From positions 71,655,505 through 71,719,504 of the forward strand of contig JAVHZZ010000005.1 of the NCBI GenBank assembly GCA_036250195.1: 64,000 nucleotides of DNA, in the 5' to 3' direction. Both the position numbers and the translations under genes were made by a program. The stretch comes from Mixophyes australis. Taxonomy: Eukaryota > Chordata > Amphibia > Anura > Limnodynastidae. Each line of letters opens with the position of its first letter. Within the stretch, counting starts at the first letter, position 1. Of the stretch, positions 22,861 to 33,561 are shown one piece after another. The notes below the pieces were generated by a model. It saw only the letters and a list, made by a program, of their open reading frames with translations, ran no database searches and was not told the DNA's origin.

Positions 22861-23938
22861 GCGGGCATTTTTGCATACAACTAAATAAGTATTTCTGTTC
22901 TGACCTAAATACTTATTACAATTTTTTGACCCAACTACTTCTAAAACAGGACTGCGCAGTAATTATTTTGGAGGGGTGCCTTGAAAAAATTTGGAGACGC
23001 TAAGGGTGCCGCGAACTGCACAAGTTTGGGAACCACTGCCATAGACTCTTTGTACACCCTGAATAGCTGTCAACTCCCCTTTCTTAGGAAACTATGCCAG
23101 GCCATTCACAATGTAAAACGAGGAACGTTAACATGTATGGGTCACTTTAATGTAGCCCCAGACCACAAGTTAGATCGCTCCTCTGACCCCTCCAAACATT
23201 CTAAGGCTTCCTTTGTTTCTATATCTGCTGCCTTTTCTTAACTCTTAGCGGAATATGATCTGTATGATGTGTGGCGAGCTAATCCTCAGGAGAGAAGGAT
23301 TACACGTATTTCTTCTATGTACACAATTCATACTATCTTAAAGACCTATATAATTTAAAGGATGACACATCTCTACCCCATCCCTCCACTGAGTCTATTA
23401 ACAAGTTCCTAGCATCTATCTCACTCCCGTCCCTGTCAACCAGATGAGGCTTCAGCCTTGTGTTCGGACTGGACGGAGGATCAAAGGTGCCATAAAACCT
23501 ATGAAGCGCGGAAAGGCCCTGACGGCTTTACACACGACTTCTATTCCTCCTTCCAGCCCACATTGACCCCTGTTCTCACTACCTTATTTAATTCGGCCAC
23601 TCGGGATTCACTTTTACCCTCAGAAATAATTGAAGCACAAATAATAACAATTCCTAAACCAGGCAAAGACCCTTCCCATTGCCACGATTACCGTCCCATA
23701 GTGCTCCTTAACTCTGCCAGGCTAGTTGCCAATCGACTAAACCCCATTCTACCCCAACTGATCCACTTGGATAAAGTCGATTTTGTGCCTGGAAGACAGG
23801 TGCCAGACAGCACAAGGACAGTACTAAACATTATCGAGACGCACACTGCCAGTTCCGAACCCCTACTACTACTATCTCTCGATGCCGAAAAGGCATTCAA
23901 TAGAATTCACTGGGAATATATGTCTGCGGTCCTAATCA

Positions 23939-24133
23939 AGGGCCTGATTCATTAAGGATCTTAAATGAAGAGGATACTTATTTCAGTCTCCTGGACAAAA
24001 CCATGTTACAATGCCAGGGGTGCAAATGAGTGTTCTGTTTTGCACATAAGTTAAATACTGCCTGTTTTTTCATGTAGCACACAAATATCAACTTTAAATT
24101 TCAGTGTACAAATAAGCTATCAAATATTTTTGC
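23939..24133 (+). mobile_element. Truncated half of a hairpin MITE
   Basis: Starts AAGGGCCTGATTCATTAAGG, followed by TTTCAGTCTCCTGGACAAAA and TTTTGCACATAAGTTAAATAC. These are features of a common frog MITE whose full form is a near-perfect inverted repeat. Only one arm plus the loop is present. It sits exactly where the L1 RT domain stops; the following L1 sequence has skipped the RT core. Confidence 0.65.
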
Positions 24134-25419
24134 AGCTCTCTCTCGGTTTTTTTTTTTTTGGTCGGCGGGGGGAAACCCCCCCCACAGACAATCCTCCGTG
24201 CGCTGCTGAGAGTGGCTGCCCTGAAAATGATGCTTCTCCTGAAGATCCTGTATTTGTTCTGATCCATCCCCTACCTAGTCCCCGGATCTCTTCTAAACAA
24301 ATTTTATACTATAGCTTTTCACTTTATTTGGCGCAATAAACGTCTTTCCAGAGACCAAATGTTTCAATCTAAGTTAAGAGGTGGCCTAGCTACGCCCAAA
24401 TTGGTAACTTACCAACACACAGCTCTATTAGACCAACTCAGAGATTGGCAGTCTCCCTCCCCTCCCAAGCCTTGAGTAACCATTGAACTTTACAACTCTT
24501 CTCCATTCCCTTTAGCAGAGCTTGTCTGGTTAGATATACCTAGCAGACCAATTTCTACAACTACTCTCCGGAGTATCAAGGACTCACTCATTGTTTGGGA
24601 TAAAATGATAAGTTTATCACCAGATACCCCTCTTCCTTCCTCCAACATCTCCCTCATTGCTCTATCACAGCTAATCCCAGATCTTCGCCTTGTATTTTGG
24701 CATAGTCAAGGAGCTGGACGAATGCAAGATCTTTTGGAGGGCGGCTCACTTCCTCCCTTTTCCCACTTACAAGCTAAGTATAACATTCCAACTCGAGATT
24801 TTTATAAATATCTCCAGATCAGACACTAGATATAGTCCTACTCGTCACATCCCCTAACATTGAAACCTGCCCCCCCTATGTACGAATGTCGCTCTCAACC
24901 TCCTCTCATGCGAGTGGTATTTTAAGGTAGTACCAGACTCTTCTGTCCCCTGATGACACACGAGATCTCCAGATTCAAACCATTTGGGAATCTAACTTGT
25001 ACATTACTCTCTCAGAAGAAGATTGGGAGAAAATCTTCCAAAATATCTATAAAATGTCCAGGTGCATCAATCACTCTAAAATGATGATTAAGTCATTACA
25101 TAACATTAACTTTACTCCAGATAAGCTTCACAAAATCTGGCCCTCGGTAACCAAGTATTGTTGGAGAGATTGTGGAGATGTTGGTACTCTCATACATACC
25201 TTCTGGTCATGTCCTAAAATCAGGCCATTATGGACTGAGGTTTTCCATCTGATATCCCAGGTTACTAAAGTCAATGTCTTTCCTTGCTCTGCTGTAGCAT
25301 TATTACACATTTATCCACCTCATCTTCAATGCCATAACCACTACGCTACTGGGCAAATACTCATTGCCACGAGGACAGCTTTTATATGTTAACATATATA
25401 AATGTACCCATATCTGATA

Positions 25420-26299
25420 TGTGAAAGTCAAATAATTGGATGAAGTAAACTAAATTAATTAATATTGTTTTACCGTGCGATAGTGATTAATACGCCACGT
25501 GTAATGAAGCAATAGCAAGGATTAACAACACACACATTTACATTCGCACTTACACTTGTAAATAATACACTTTTGTTAAGGTTCCAATCCACATTTATTT
25601 GTTAGCAAAATGTATTCGAGATTATTTATACATAAATGATATTATATTAAAGGTATCTAAGGCTCAGGATATAGGAAATGTATCATGTTTAGTGTAATTT
25701 TGATCTGCACATTACCATCAGGAATCCGCTACTATCCGCTAAGCGATCTATTCCTGCAATCGCTAGTTATGGAAGATAAAGGATTAATGCTCAAAATGAT
25801 ATTGTAATTGGAATGCAAATAGCTTGGTAAAAACTGGATTAGGTCAATTCCCTTAGGCACAACATGTGTCCAGCTGTTGGAGTAAGCTGGCCACACCTTA
25901 TTTTAGAGGAATCCTTTGAACTGACCTATGATTTGCATTATACTGGACTGACCTAAACCCTGGACCAATAAAGATCTCTCTGATTGTTATCTGTGTACAT
26001 AGTGACATCATCAGTGTTTTTTGTTAACTGAAACTGCATATAAGCAAGCTTCTCTGGGCCATTGTTCTCTCTTCCTGACAACAGACATCATGACTCTATC
26101 TGAACCTGGGCCCAGGAGAAGCATAAACGTAATGTATTCGGGTTTTGTATATTTTCCTGTTTCATTGTTATATCTTTTATGCTTTAGCATGGCTTGCTGT
26201 AAATCCTGCTATATTTTGCAATTATATATTTTTGTGCGTTGGATTCACAATAATCGCATTGGACAATGTTTATTGGTAAGCGACAAAACAAACATAACA
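25420..26299 (+). repeat. 5' LTR of the endogenous retrovirus
   Basis: 880 bp, TG...CA. It has a TATA-like TATAAG at 26039 and a conserved stretch ACATCATGACT shortly downstream. It aligns along its length with the LTR at 33562-35142. Differences are frequent in the first 100 bases, so the integration is old. Confidence 0.9.
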
Positions 26300-26302
26300 A
26301 TT

Positions 26303-26320
26303 TGGGGGCTCTTGAGCGGA
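26303..26320 (+). promoter_or_regulatory. Retroviral primer-binding site, tRNA-Pro-like
   Basis: TGGGGGCTC followed by TTGAGCGGA, starting three bases after the LTR end. The first nine bases equal the known tRNA-Pro primer site of gammaretroviruses; the last nine diverge. Confidence 0.7.
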
Positions 26321-26900
26321 GATCATGCTATGGGAAGATTTGCAAAACCTACGGATTTCGGTTTCTCAACAAAGGATGGAAGACGCGTCATATATAGGTA
26401 GGAACGCAAATAGTTCTATGCCTTTATATCATCCAGTGTTGCCAAACCGAATATCCGATTTGTGTAATCCAAGGAGTGCTGGTTAAAATATAGGGACAAG
26501 TAAAAAAAGACCGTTTCTTTTTCATGTCATTTTACGATTTAAACGTGGTTTGTTTGCTTATATGTGTTCCTGTTTTGCCACATGTTTAAACAGTTGTATT
26601 GATAGATAGTCCTGTTGTATTGTATAGTGAAATGAATTGTTAAAACCCTCTGAGAAGTTAATACCGCCATTTGGGAAAGTATTGTTCTGCACAGAAAATA
26701 AAGGTGTATGTGAGTTGTGTGACTGTGAAAGTACTGGTTAAGGACAAAGGTTCTGTTGATAAAACAAGGTATAAAAATTGACCTTTGGAGAGGTTCTGTT
26801 GAGAAACCAGGGTATAAAAATTGACGTTGTGGTATAAGTATGTGGTATACAGTGATACGAAAACAGGGAATCACCACACACACGCTGCTGCTGGGAGTTT

Positions 26901-26931
26901 CCAGGTCTGGACTATAAAAGTCCAGACCTGG
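26901..26931. repeat. Perfect palindrome enclosing ATAAA
   Basis: CCAGGTCTGGACT and AGTCCAGACCTGG flank ATAAA, forming a TATAAA box at the centre of 13-bp perfect arms. Confidence 0.9.
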
Positions 26932-27020
26932 GTCTCCCCCCCTTTCTCTTGCTGCCTGCTGTCCCTGGACAACACACTACACTACAGAAAATACACTAGG
27001 AACACTACACTAATAGGGAC

Positions 27021-27180
27021 ACACTACACTACAGAAAAGATATATATATTACACTATACTATTCTATAGGATTACACTACACTACAGAAAAGATATATAT
27101 ATTACACTATACTATTCTATAGGATTACACTACACTACAGAAAAGATACATTACACTACAGAAAATATATATACATTATA
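27021..27180. repeat. 53-bp tandem repeat, ~2.5-3 copies
   Basis: Units starting ACACTACACTACAGAAAAGA at 27021, 27074 and 27127 (period 53). The first two are virtually identical; the third decays into shorter CACTACAGAAAA repeats. Confidence 0.93.
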
Positions 27181-27803
27181 CTACAGAAAACCTACACTAA
27201 GCTACAAGAAAGGATTCTATACTACAGGAATGTTCCCTACACTGCAGATAAAGAATTGGACCCAGCATACAAGGACTTGATAAGTATCATTAATATATAT
27301 ATCCATAGAGCTATATGTGTATTTGTAATGTGGATTTAACTATTTTAAAAATATGAGGTTTCACATATCCTTTGTGTAGAGACAAATAGTTTTAGCTAAT
27401 TGACCCTTGTGCAATGATGCTATAGAGTTAGAACAATGCAAAAAGACTATAACTAACAGTTGCTAGGGAATTATTTTGCATAAGAAACAGTTGCCAACGA
27501 ATGGATACAGTCTGGTTTTTTTTTCGTTTTCTGTTTTTTTTGTGTTTTCTGTTGTTGGTTGATGATAAAGATTGAGAGCAAAGAAATGAAAATGTTTTGT
27601 TTGTTTTCTGATACTAAGTAAACTTTGTTTTGTTTTTCTCTTTAAACAAGGACAGCCAGAGAAATATATCTAGTAATTGTGGGGATTGCAGGAGAAATAC
27701 TAAATTTCCCTTTAAAATACAAGTTAACATTGGGTCATTGTAAAACACTTTCTTCTTCTTGAGTGGCTTATGATAACTTATTTGACTGAGATTTAATATT
27801 TAA

Positions 27804-27941
27804 AATGAAGTGTGTGTATACTCTGCTTCTAATTTTGTTTTTTATGTATTCCAGGAAGACACACATAGGAGATACAAAGTATGCATCACAAGGGTTCATT
27901 TTGCACTTCTCTATTATAGCCACAAGTCCATCACAGGTTGT
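27804..27941 (+). other. Short frame with hydrophobic N-terminus in the ERV interior
   Basis: A 45-codon frame begins MKCVYTLLLILFFMY, which looks like a secretion signal, and is preceded by an acceptor-like pyrimidine run with CAAG near 27650. In a retrovirus this would fit the start of env. No further env sequence follows directly, so this is a guess. Confidence 0.2.
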
Positions 27942-28268
27942 ATAGATATAGTGTTTAGAGATACAGAGTACCATAGGAACGATGGACGACACTGGATTGG
28001 ATGGGTGATGTAACTCCCTGTTAAATTTAATAAGAATGGAAGAAGGGTCATAGATTAGTTAAGAGTCAAGGGGATTAGTGAAATAGTTGAGCGACCGTTC
28101 CCTGTAGTGTCCAATCCAGCTGTCATCTTGCTGTAAATCTCCTTTTCTGCTTTCTTGATTTTCTGTTGCTTTGCAAGTCACTTCAGTATTATTATTATTC
28201 TTTGCTGTCTTATTTCCTGTTCTTTACATCGCTAACTGTCAGTATCTCATTCTTTTGTTATAAAGAGG

Positions 28269-28733
28269 TACAAAATATGTAGACACTGCCCCAAAGGTCC
28301 AATACTTGACACATTGTCTCACCCACAGGGCTAAGACATTTTTGACAATGGCCAAAATTAGGGATACATACTCTACACTGACATAGTCACGAAGGTAGCT
28401 AAAGGTTGTGTTTTCATGCTTATAGAAACTGCTGAGTTTATGCAGGAGTTTTGTTGTGGAAATATGATTCAAGTTTTATAGATGCATGTGGTATCTGCCC
28501 TTCCAAGTTCTGCATAAGCTACATATGTCTCCTGAGCAAAGTGTACAAAGTATGCCTCTAGATGCACAAAGGGTGGAAAGAGGGGACTAGCTGAAGGTGA
28601 ATTAGGCAGACATACAGTTATGCATCTCTGTGTGAAACATTTGAATAATACTTTTGTCACAAGATCTGACATAATAGAAACCTTTTAGAAAATGTAAAAT
28701 TTTCATGTTTCTATATTTTTCATAGTCAGATGG
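28269..28733. repeat. Duplicated 465-bp block, copy 1
   Basis: Matches 30880-31346 with roughly 5-10% differences by eye, same orientation. Both copies keep a minus-strand frame starting MNHISTTKLL that runs about 65-75 codons with the same downstream residues (FSYLRDYVSV, LALWVRQ). I do not recognise that peptide. The block lies inside the provirus. Confidence 0.9.
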
Positions 28734-29179
28734 ACATGTACTGTATACTGTTATAAATGACGAAGATACTATAAAAACTGACCCCTTTGCCCTCCTCACT
28801 TAGCCAAGTAGCTGAACTTGTTGCATTGAGAATGTCATGATAGTTGGCAGAGGGTAAATCAGTTGATATAGATTGATTTTGAGTACTTTTCTAGGATAGG
28901 GGGCAACGTTGAGGTGACAGAGGAACTTTTATGACAATAGCAGGACATGAGTAGCACACTCACATTACATGAAGGACTTGTGACAGTGACAGTTACCAAA
29001 TGAAGTAGCTGTTATTTTATTTAAAGCCAACACACATGACTGCACATGAATTTAATAACAGGGCGGAAGAAGCTGTCAAGTGGGCAGCAGGTTTAAATAT
29101 GACAACCGACAAATCAATGTTTTTTGTTTTCTTTCTAAATTGTAAACATGCAAGAATTGGTTAAAATGTAAGGCTTGTG
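28734..29179. other. Unassigned sequence in the ERV interior
   Basis: No open frame of note and no clear repeat termini. Confidence 0.4.
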
Positions 29180-30252
29180 TGTCGCGAGCCACGGCGGTTC
29201 CCTTGGCCACCGCGACTCACTGCCCCAACTTGTCTATGTCCTGGCCGTCTCTATGATGACTGGGACGTCACTTCCGCCTTCCTCGCCCCGGTTGCAACAG
29301 CCAGGATGCTTTTTCCTCCCTGCTGCCGGACCCGGCCAGCTGTCGAAAAGCCAGGCACGAGCGCAGTTCTTTAAAGTATTACAGCCTCTTAAGTCTGATT
29401 AGTGGAAATAATTACAACCCTTCTGGGCTGATTAGTGCAGGTTGGGATCCTGCATCCTCATTGGGCAGCATGTATATTTAAGGCAGGGAGGGCTTAGACT
29501 CCCTGCCGGTTATAGCGTCCAGTTCCCTGTTAGCTTGTCTGCTCCTGTCTGTGTTGCTGATTGATTTTGGATTGATTCTCTGTGTATGACCTTTTGCTTG
29601 ATCTCCTGGATTCTGGATTGTTTGCTTAATGCCCTGACCTCTGCTTTGTTATCTAGACTTCCTTTTGATTGCCGCCAGCCCTGACCTATTGACTGTACCT
29701 CACAACGTCACCTGCTTCGGACTCTAGACCACGGCCTGTTCCTGACTACGTTTCGTTTGTCATCAGCCACTATTCTGCGCTGCGCTACATTCATGAGCTT
29801 GTACTAAGCTGAGTGTAAGACCTGGGGGCATCTGAATACCTGTGAAGACCTCTACATCCTGTTCTACAAGCTCATGATAGTAGTTGTTAGCCATAACATT
29901 GTAACCGGCCAGTGAAGATTTTGGAAGAACTCACTTTCATGGATGAAATCGGCATGAATCCTTCTCCAGCTCAGGTTCTTGCAGCCCAGAAGAACGGTCC
30001 TGGGTACTGCGGAGACGCCTCCACGCTGAGAAGCTCATAAAAGAATTCTTTAAAAAGTTTTCCGGGAAACAAGGATGTCGGGGTTCCTGGACCCCTCGTC
30101 AAGGGGGGTACTGTCACGAGCCATGGCAGTTCCCCTGGTCACCACGACTCAGTACCCCACCTTGTCTGCGTCCGGCCATCTCAAAGATGACTCGGATCGT
30201 CACTTCTGCCTTCCTCATCCCGGAAGCGCAGTGATCGCTCTTTTTCCTGCAG
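29180..30252 (+). mobile_element. Ty3/gypsy element with almost complete internal deletion
   Basis: A 5' LTR (about 29180-29898) starts TGTCGCGAGCC, has TATTTAAGG at 29473 and ends near AACA. Only about 213 bp of interior remain. A start codon at 29939 opens a gag-like MDEIGMNPSPAQVLAAQ. The sequence then jumps to a pol-end-like reading and the polypurine tract AAGGGGGGTAC just before 30112. The 3' LTR (TGTCACGAGCC, 30112) is recognisable for about 140 bp and then truncated. It could not transpose by itself. Confidence 0.85.
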
Positions 30253-30808
30253 GGAACAGTTTCCCTGCAGGAAAAAGCGGTCTGGAAGGTTAAGGGATGT
30301 GGTCAGGAGTCCTCTGTACTCTGGAGAGATGGACGAGGTAGGCTGTTGTTCCCAGAGTGTATCTTCCAGGCCAAGCTGAGGCAGCACATGGTCTGACTCA
30401 TCTGGGTAAAGAAGGTATCTGGAAGCTGGTAAGAGCATACTGGTGTGCACTAGACTTTTTTTCTCAACCTAGTAAGAAGGCAATGTCCTGTCTTACTTGA
30501 GTGAGAAAAAATGTTGGGAAGCCATTACCAATAGAGCCATCCCATACCCCTCCTACAGATGGACTTTTTCCAGGTAAAACAAATCAACTTTATCCAATTT
30601 GCACTTTGCAGGATTCTCAAGTATACACTGGTGTACTGATCAGCTACAAGCCAGTGGGAAAATAGAGTAAACGGTACTATCTAGAATGATTTGAATAGAG
30701 TGATAATTGAAACTAGAATGGAGCGGCCGGAAGCTTTTGGCCACTAGTCCTCCATATCATCAGAATCACTGCTAAGCTGCCTCTTAACCTGTCACCTTTT
30801 GAAATGCT
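30253..30808. other. Unassigned sequence in the ERV interior
   Basis: Contains a short hairpin CCTGCAGGGAA/TTCCCTGCAGG at about 30247-30272. No recognised gene or repeat. Confidence 0.4.
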
Positions 30809-31432
30809 TTTGACTTTTCCTGACATGAGTTTATAATGGAGAGAGTGTTCAAGATCTGGTAAAGAAAAGCATGAAGTGAGACAAAAAAATACATAGACAC
30901 TGCCCCAAAGGTCCAATACTTGAGATATTGTCTCACCCACAAGGCTAAGACATTTTTGACAATGGACAAAATTAGGGATACATACACTACACTGACATAG
31001 TCACGAAGGTAGCTAAAGGTTGTGTTTTTATGCTTATAGAAGCTGCTGATATTAAGCAGGAGTTTTGTTGTGGAAATATGATTCAAGTTTTATAGATGCA
31101 TGCGGTATCTGCCCTTCCAAGTTCTGCCTAAACTACATATGTCTCCTGAGCAAAGTGTACAAAGTGTTCCTCTAAATGCACAAAGGGTGGAAAGAGGAGA
31201 CTAGCTGAAGGTGAATTAGGCAGACATACAGTTATGCAACTCTGTGTGAAACATTTGAATAAGACTTTTGTCACAAGACCTGGCATAAGTGAAACCCTTT
31301 AGATAATGTAAAATGTTCATGTTTTTATATTTTTCATAGTCAGACAGAAATTACTTTTACTTTTCCTGACATGAGTTTATAATGGAGAGAGTGTTCAAGA
31401 TCTGGTAAAAAAAAAAGCAAGTAGTGAGACAG
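30809..31432. repeat. Block copy 2 (30880-31346) bracketed by ~75-bp direct repeats
   Basis: ACTTTTCCTGACATGAGTTT...CAAGATCTGGTAAA occurs at 30809-30883 and again at 31355-31432, directly flanking the second copy of the 465-bp block. Copy 1 at 28269 lacks these flanks. This indicates a local duplication or template switch. Confidence 0.88.
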
Positions 31433-31709
31433 CAACAAAGGACATTTGAAACACTATCTCCTGATATGTTACACTAACTGTTATGATGTTGGACTGGGAG
31501 AGTATGTTATAGACTTTAATTTCCTATGCTCAAGTTGTTTTACAGACAGGTACCAAGTGTTGACGACCAGCATCACTTTACCTAGTAGTAGCAGAGAGAC
31601 ACTTGGACCCATCCCACCCACTGCAGAGTAGTCAACAACCAGGAGAATGTTCAAATTACAACCGAGAACGACATTCATGAATCTGTGTTGGGAGACCCAA
31701 GATCACAGT
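31433..31709 (+). other. Unassigned ERV interior
   Basis: A 61-codon frame (31446-31631) has no recognised domain. Confidence 0.3.
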
Positions 31710-31713
31710 TATA

Positions 31714-32445
31714 CCGCTTTCATACTGCCGCCCCGGCAATATCCCGGGTTTTTCAAGCCGGGTTTTTGCCGGGGCTCGGAGCGTCCCAGCTCAGAAACAC
31801 CATTCATACTGCACCTCGGACCCGGGAATTTCCCGGGTTGACCCCATTCATACTGCACAAGTCTGTGCCCTGGCAATTTGTGGGAGTCATCACCAGAGCA
31901 GTTTTCATTGGCTGAAAAATGGTGATACACAATATAATAATACAATAATACAATAATGAATAAAGGATACCTCCAATTGGCTTATATATTTAGTCGTACT
32001 AGTCTAGGAGGGCTTTCTGAAAGGCATAAAGAGACTGGGAAACATATATTTAAGGGAAGGTTGTAGGAGCTTTTAAAGCTAGGCATTGCATATTTCAATG
32101 ATTACCCCAAAAGACTAGACTTCTAGATGGAAAATTAATGGCCTCTTTTTGGCAAGCATAAAAGGAATGAGAAATGCCTAATTCCAAATCCTCCAGAGAC
32201 AGGCAGACAGCCAATCAGCTTGTTTTCTGTGCAACCCGGGTTGAAAAACCCGGGTTGCACCATTCATAGTGCAGGCAACCCGGGTCCGACCCGGGAATTA
32301 CCCCTCGATAAATCCCGGGTTGAGACCCGGGTTTTTAGACCCGGGATTTTTGACTTGTACCATTCATACTGCACCAAGACCCGGGTCGTTTGAGCTCGCC
32401 CCGGCAAAAACCCGGGATTTTGGTGCAGTATGAATGGGGTCTGTA
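31714..32445. mobile_element. GC-rich-ended DNA transposon (732 bp), CCCGGG-rich
   Basis: Ends are inverted repeats: ...CATACTGC.GCCCCGGCAA on the left and TTGCCGGGGCGAGC-like complement ending GCAGTATGAATGGGG on the right. Each end is packed with AACCCGGGTT-type palindromes and repeated CCATTCATACTGCA motifs. TATA occurs on both sides (31710-31713, 32446-32449). The interior of about 380 bp is AT-rich and non-coding. The superfamily is uncertain. Confidence 0.85.
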
Positions 32446-32449
32446 TAAC

Positions 32450-33561
32450 ACCTGAGCCAAGGACTTTGCAAAAACTGTTATCCAGCATGGAGCAGCGGTT
32501 TTTCCTGTTTATCCCTTTCCAGTGTTTCTCTCATTCTTATTCTCTTTCCAGGACAGTCAATCCTTTCATTAGTGATCATGTGATGGAAACTGATTCAGGT
32601 AGTGATACTGAGGATGTGGGGATGAAGGAGAAGTTGGTAGCACAATCGGTCCAGCCAATTACACTATTTAATTTAGGGGTAAAGAAAGTTTTGCTAACCT
32701 TGGAGCTCAGAGACAGTGTGAAGGGCTATTGTCTGAGGAGTATTGTGTCTGCAAGTACTTTGACCACATAGTTGAAGAGAGGTGCATTCAGTGATGCCAG
32801 TCCAGTAATAATTTGGACTTGAGCGGGAATCCATGAGAATGATTAATAATTCTTTAGTGGGTAAGGTTTTAAACCAAACTGAAATCTGGGTGTGCTCTCA
32901 CATGCCTCAGAGACTTAATTATGTAGGACTAGTTTTCTCGCTAAATATTTCTGATGTACTCGCACTATGGGGTGGGAGGCCGGTAGAGGGAAGGTAATAC
33001 AGCTAGGTCCCTTAGTTTGAAGTCTCCCAATATTTGGCAGGCACCGTCACCATGGACAGAATGAACAGACAATAGCTCACCCCACAAATGTTGATGAAAA
33101 ACCCAGTGATATTATTAGAGTGTATTCAACAAAGGTTGAAGGAGATCATAAATGAGATTATGTTAACAGTTTTAGGATGATGTTATTGGTGAAAATTCAT
33201 TGTTTAAATGCCACATAAGCTAAGACATGCTTCGGACAGAAGCACATGCTAGGCATGAGAAACTTTATTAGAAAATTCTATATTGATGTAACATCTTTTA
33301 TTGTACCTTGTATCCTTCCAGATAATGTATTACATATGTGGGTGAAGGGTATACAAAAGGTTAACTCCGAGCTCCAACGGTATATGTTCTGTAGAAACAA
33401 AAATATTTTCTAGAATTGTGACTCTCTTTTATGGTAACCTGACTGATATCCACAGACAGTGTTGTCACACATGGACATACATTACAGAAAATGAAACGTA
33501 CTACTACTATGATCTTGCAATTTTAGGGTGACAGTGTTGGATATATACTCAAAGGGTGGCC
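32450..33561 (+). pseudogene. Possible retroviral env remnant before the 3' LTR
   Basis: The position is that of env. Frames are broken by many stops. The best stretch (about 32830-32990) has an EIWVCSHMPQ-like segment and NXS/T sites, and a second (about 33420-33540) has more. An Env identity is tentative. A purine stretch AAAGGGTGG at 33551 just before the LTR could be the polypurine tract. No intact product. Confidence 0.3.

Larger units (their letters stand above)
21834..23038. mobile_element. Non-autonomous hAT element, 1.2 kb, inside the L1 endonuclease
   Basis: Left terminus CGGCGGTTCCCAAAGTGTGC and right terminus CAAGTTTGGGAACCACTG are hAT-type inverted repeats. The flanking 8-mer CCATAGAC is perfect on both sides (21826-21833 and 23039-23046), and removing the element restores the L1 reading. 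Inside are a long inverted repeat (21902-22093) and a G-rich minisatellite (22100-22860). No transposase is present. The 6603-6781 MITE shares its ends. Confidence 0.95.
21540..25419 (+). pseudogene. L1-clade ORF2, four exposed pieces with two insertions
   Basis: Endonuclease N-half at 21541-21830 (GLNASNKRIIALKSF, QGTHFS). After the hAT insertion the endonuclease C-half follows at 23047-23330 (MGHFNVAPDHKLDRSSD, EYDLYDVW). The reverse-transcriptase N-half is at 23440-23938 with GPDGFTHDFY, IPKPGKDP...YRPIVLLN and SLDAEKAFNR. A half-MITE then replaces the RT core, including the expected catalytic FADD box. The C-terminal region resumes at about 24205 (RGGLATPKLVTYQHTALLDQL) and runs to a CCHC-like stretch near 25155-25215 (CWRDCGDVGTLIHTFWSCP). 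The frame ends near 25392. Multiple stops and frameshifts; dead element. Confidence 0.85.
26321..27800 (+). other. ERV leader and unassigned interior with tandem repeats
   Basis: No gag-like frame. It includes a ~50-bp duplicated block GGTTCTGTTGA...GTATAAAAATTGAC (26742-26825, two copies), a TATA-centred palindrome (26901-26931), a C-rich start-site-like stretch GGGTCTCCCCCCCTTTCTC, and a 53-bp tandem repeat (27021-27180). The section 26820-26980 resembles a second promoter (palindrome with TATAAA, then pyrimidine-rich DNA), so another LTR-like element could be embedded. Confidence 0.4.

Noticed and set aside
22005..22880. Three overlapping minus-strand open frames of 198-291 aa rich in Pro, Cys, Ser and Leu
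   Set aside because: They read the reverse strand of the GGGGGACAG minisatellite; a repeat lacking stops in several frames produces them. No start context, domain or splice structure.
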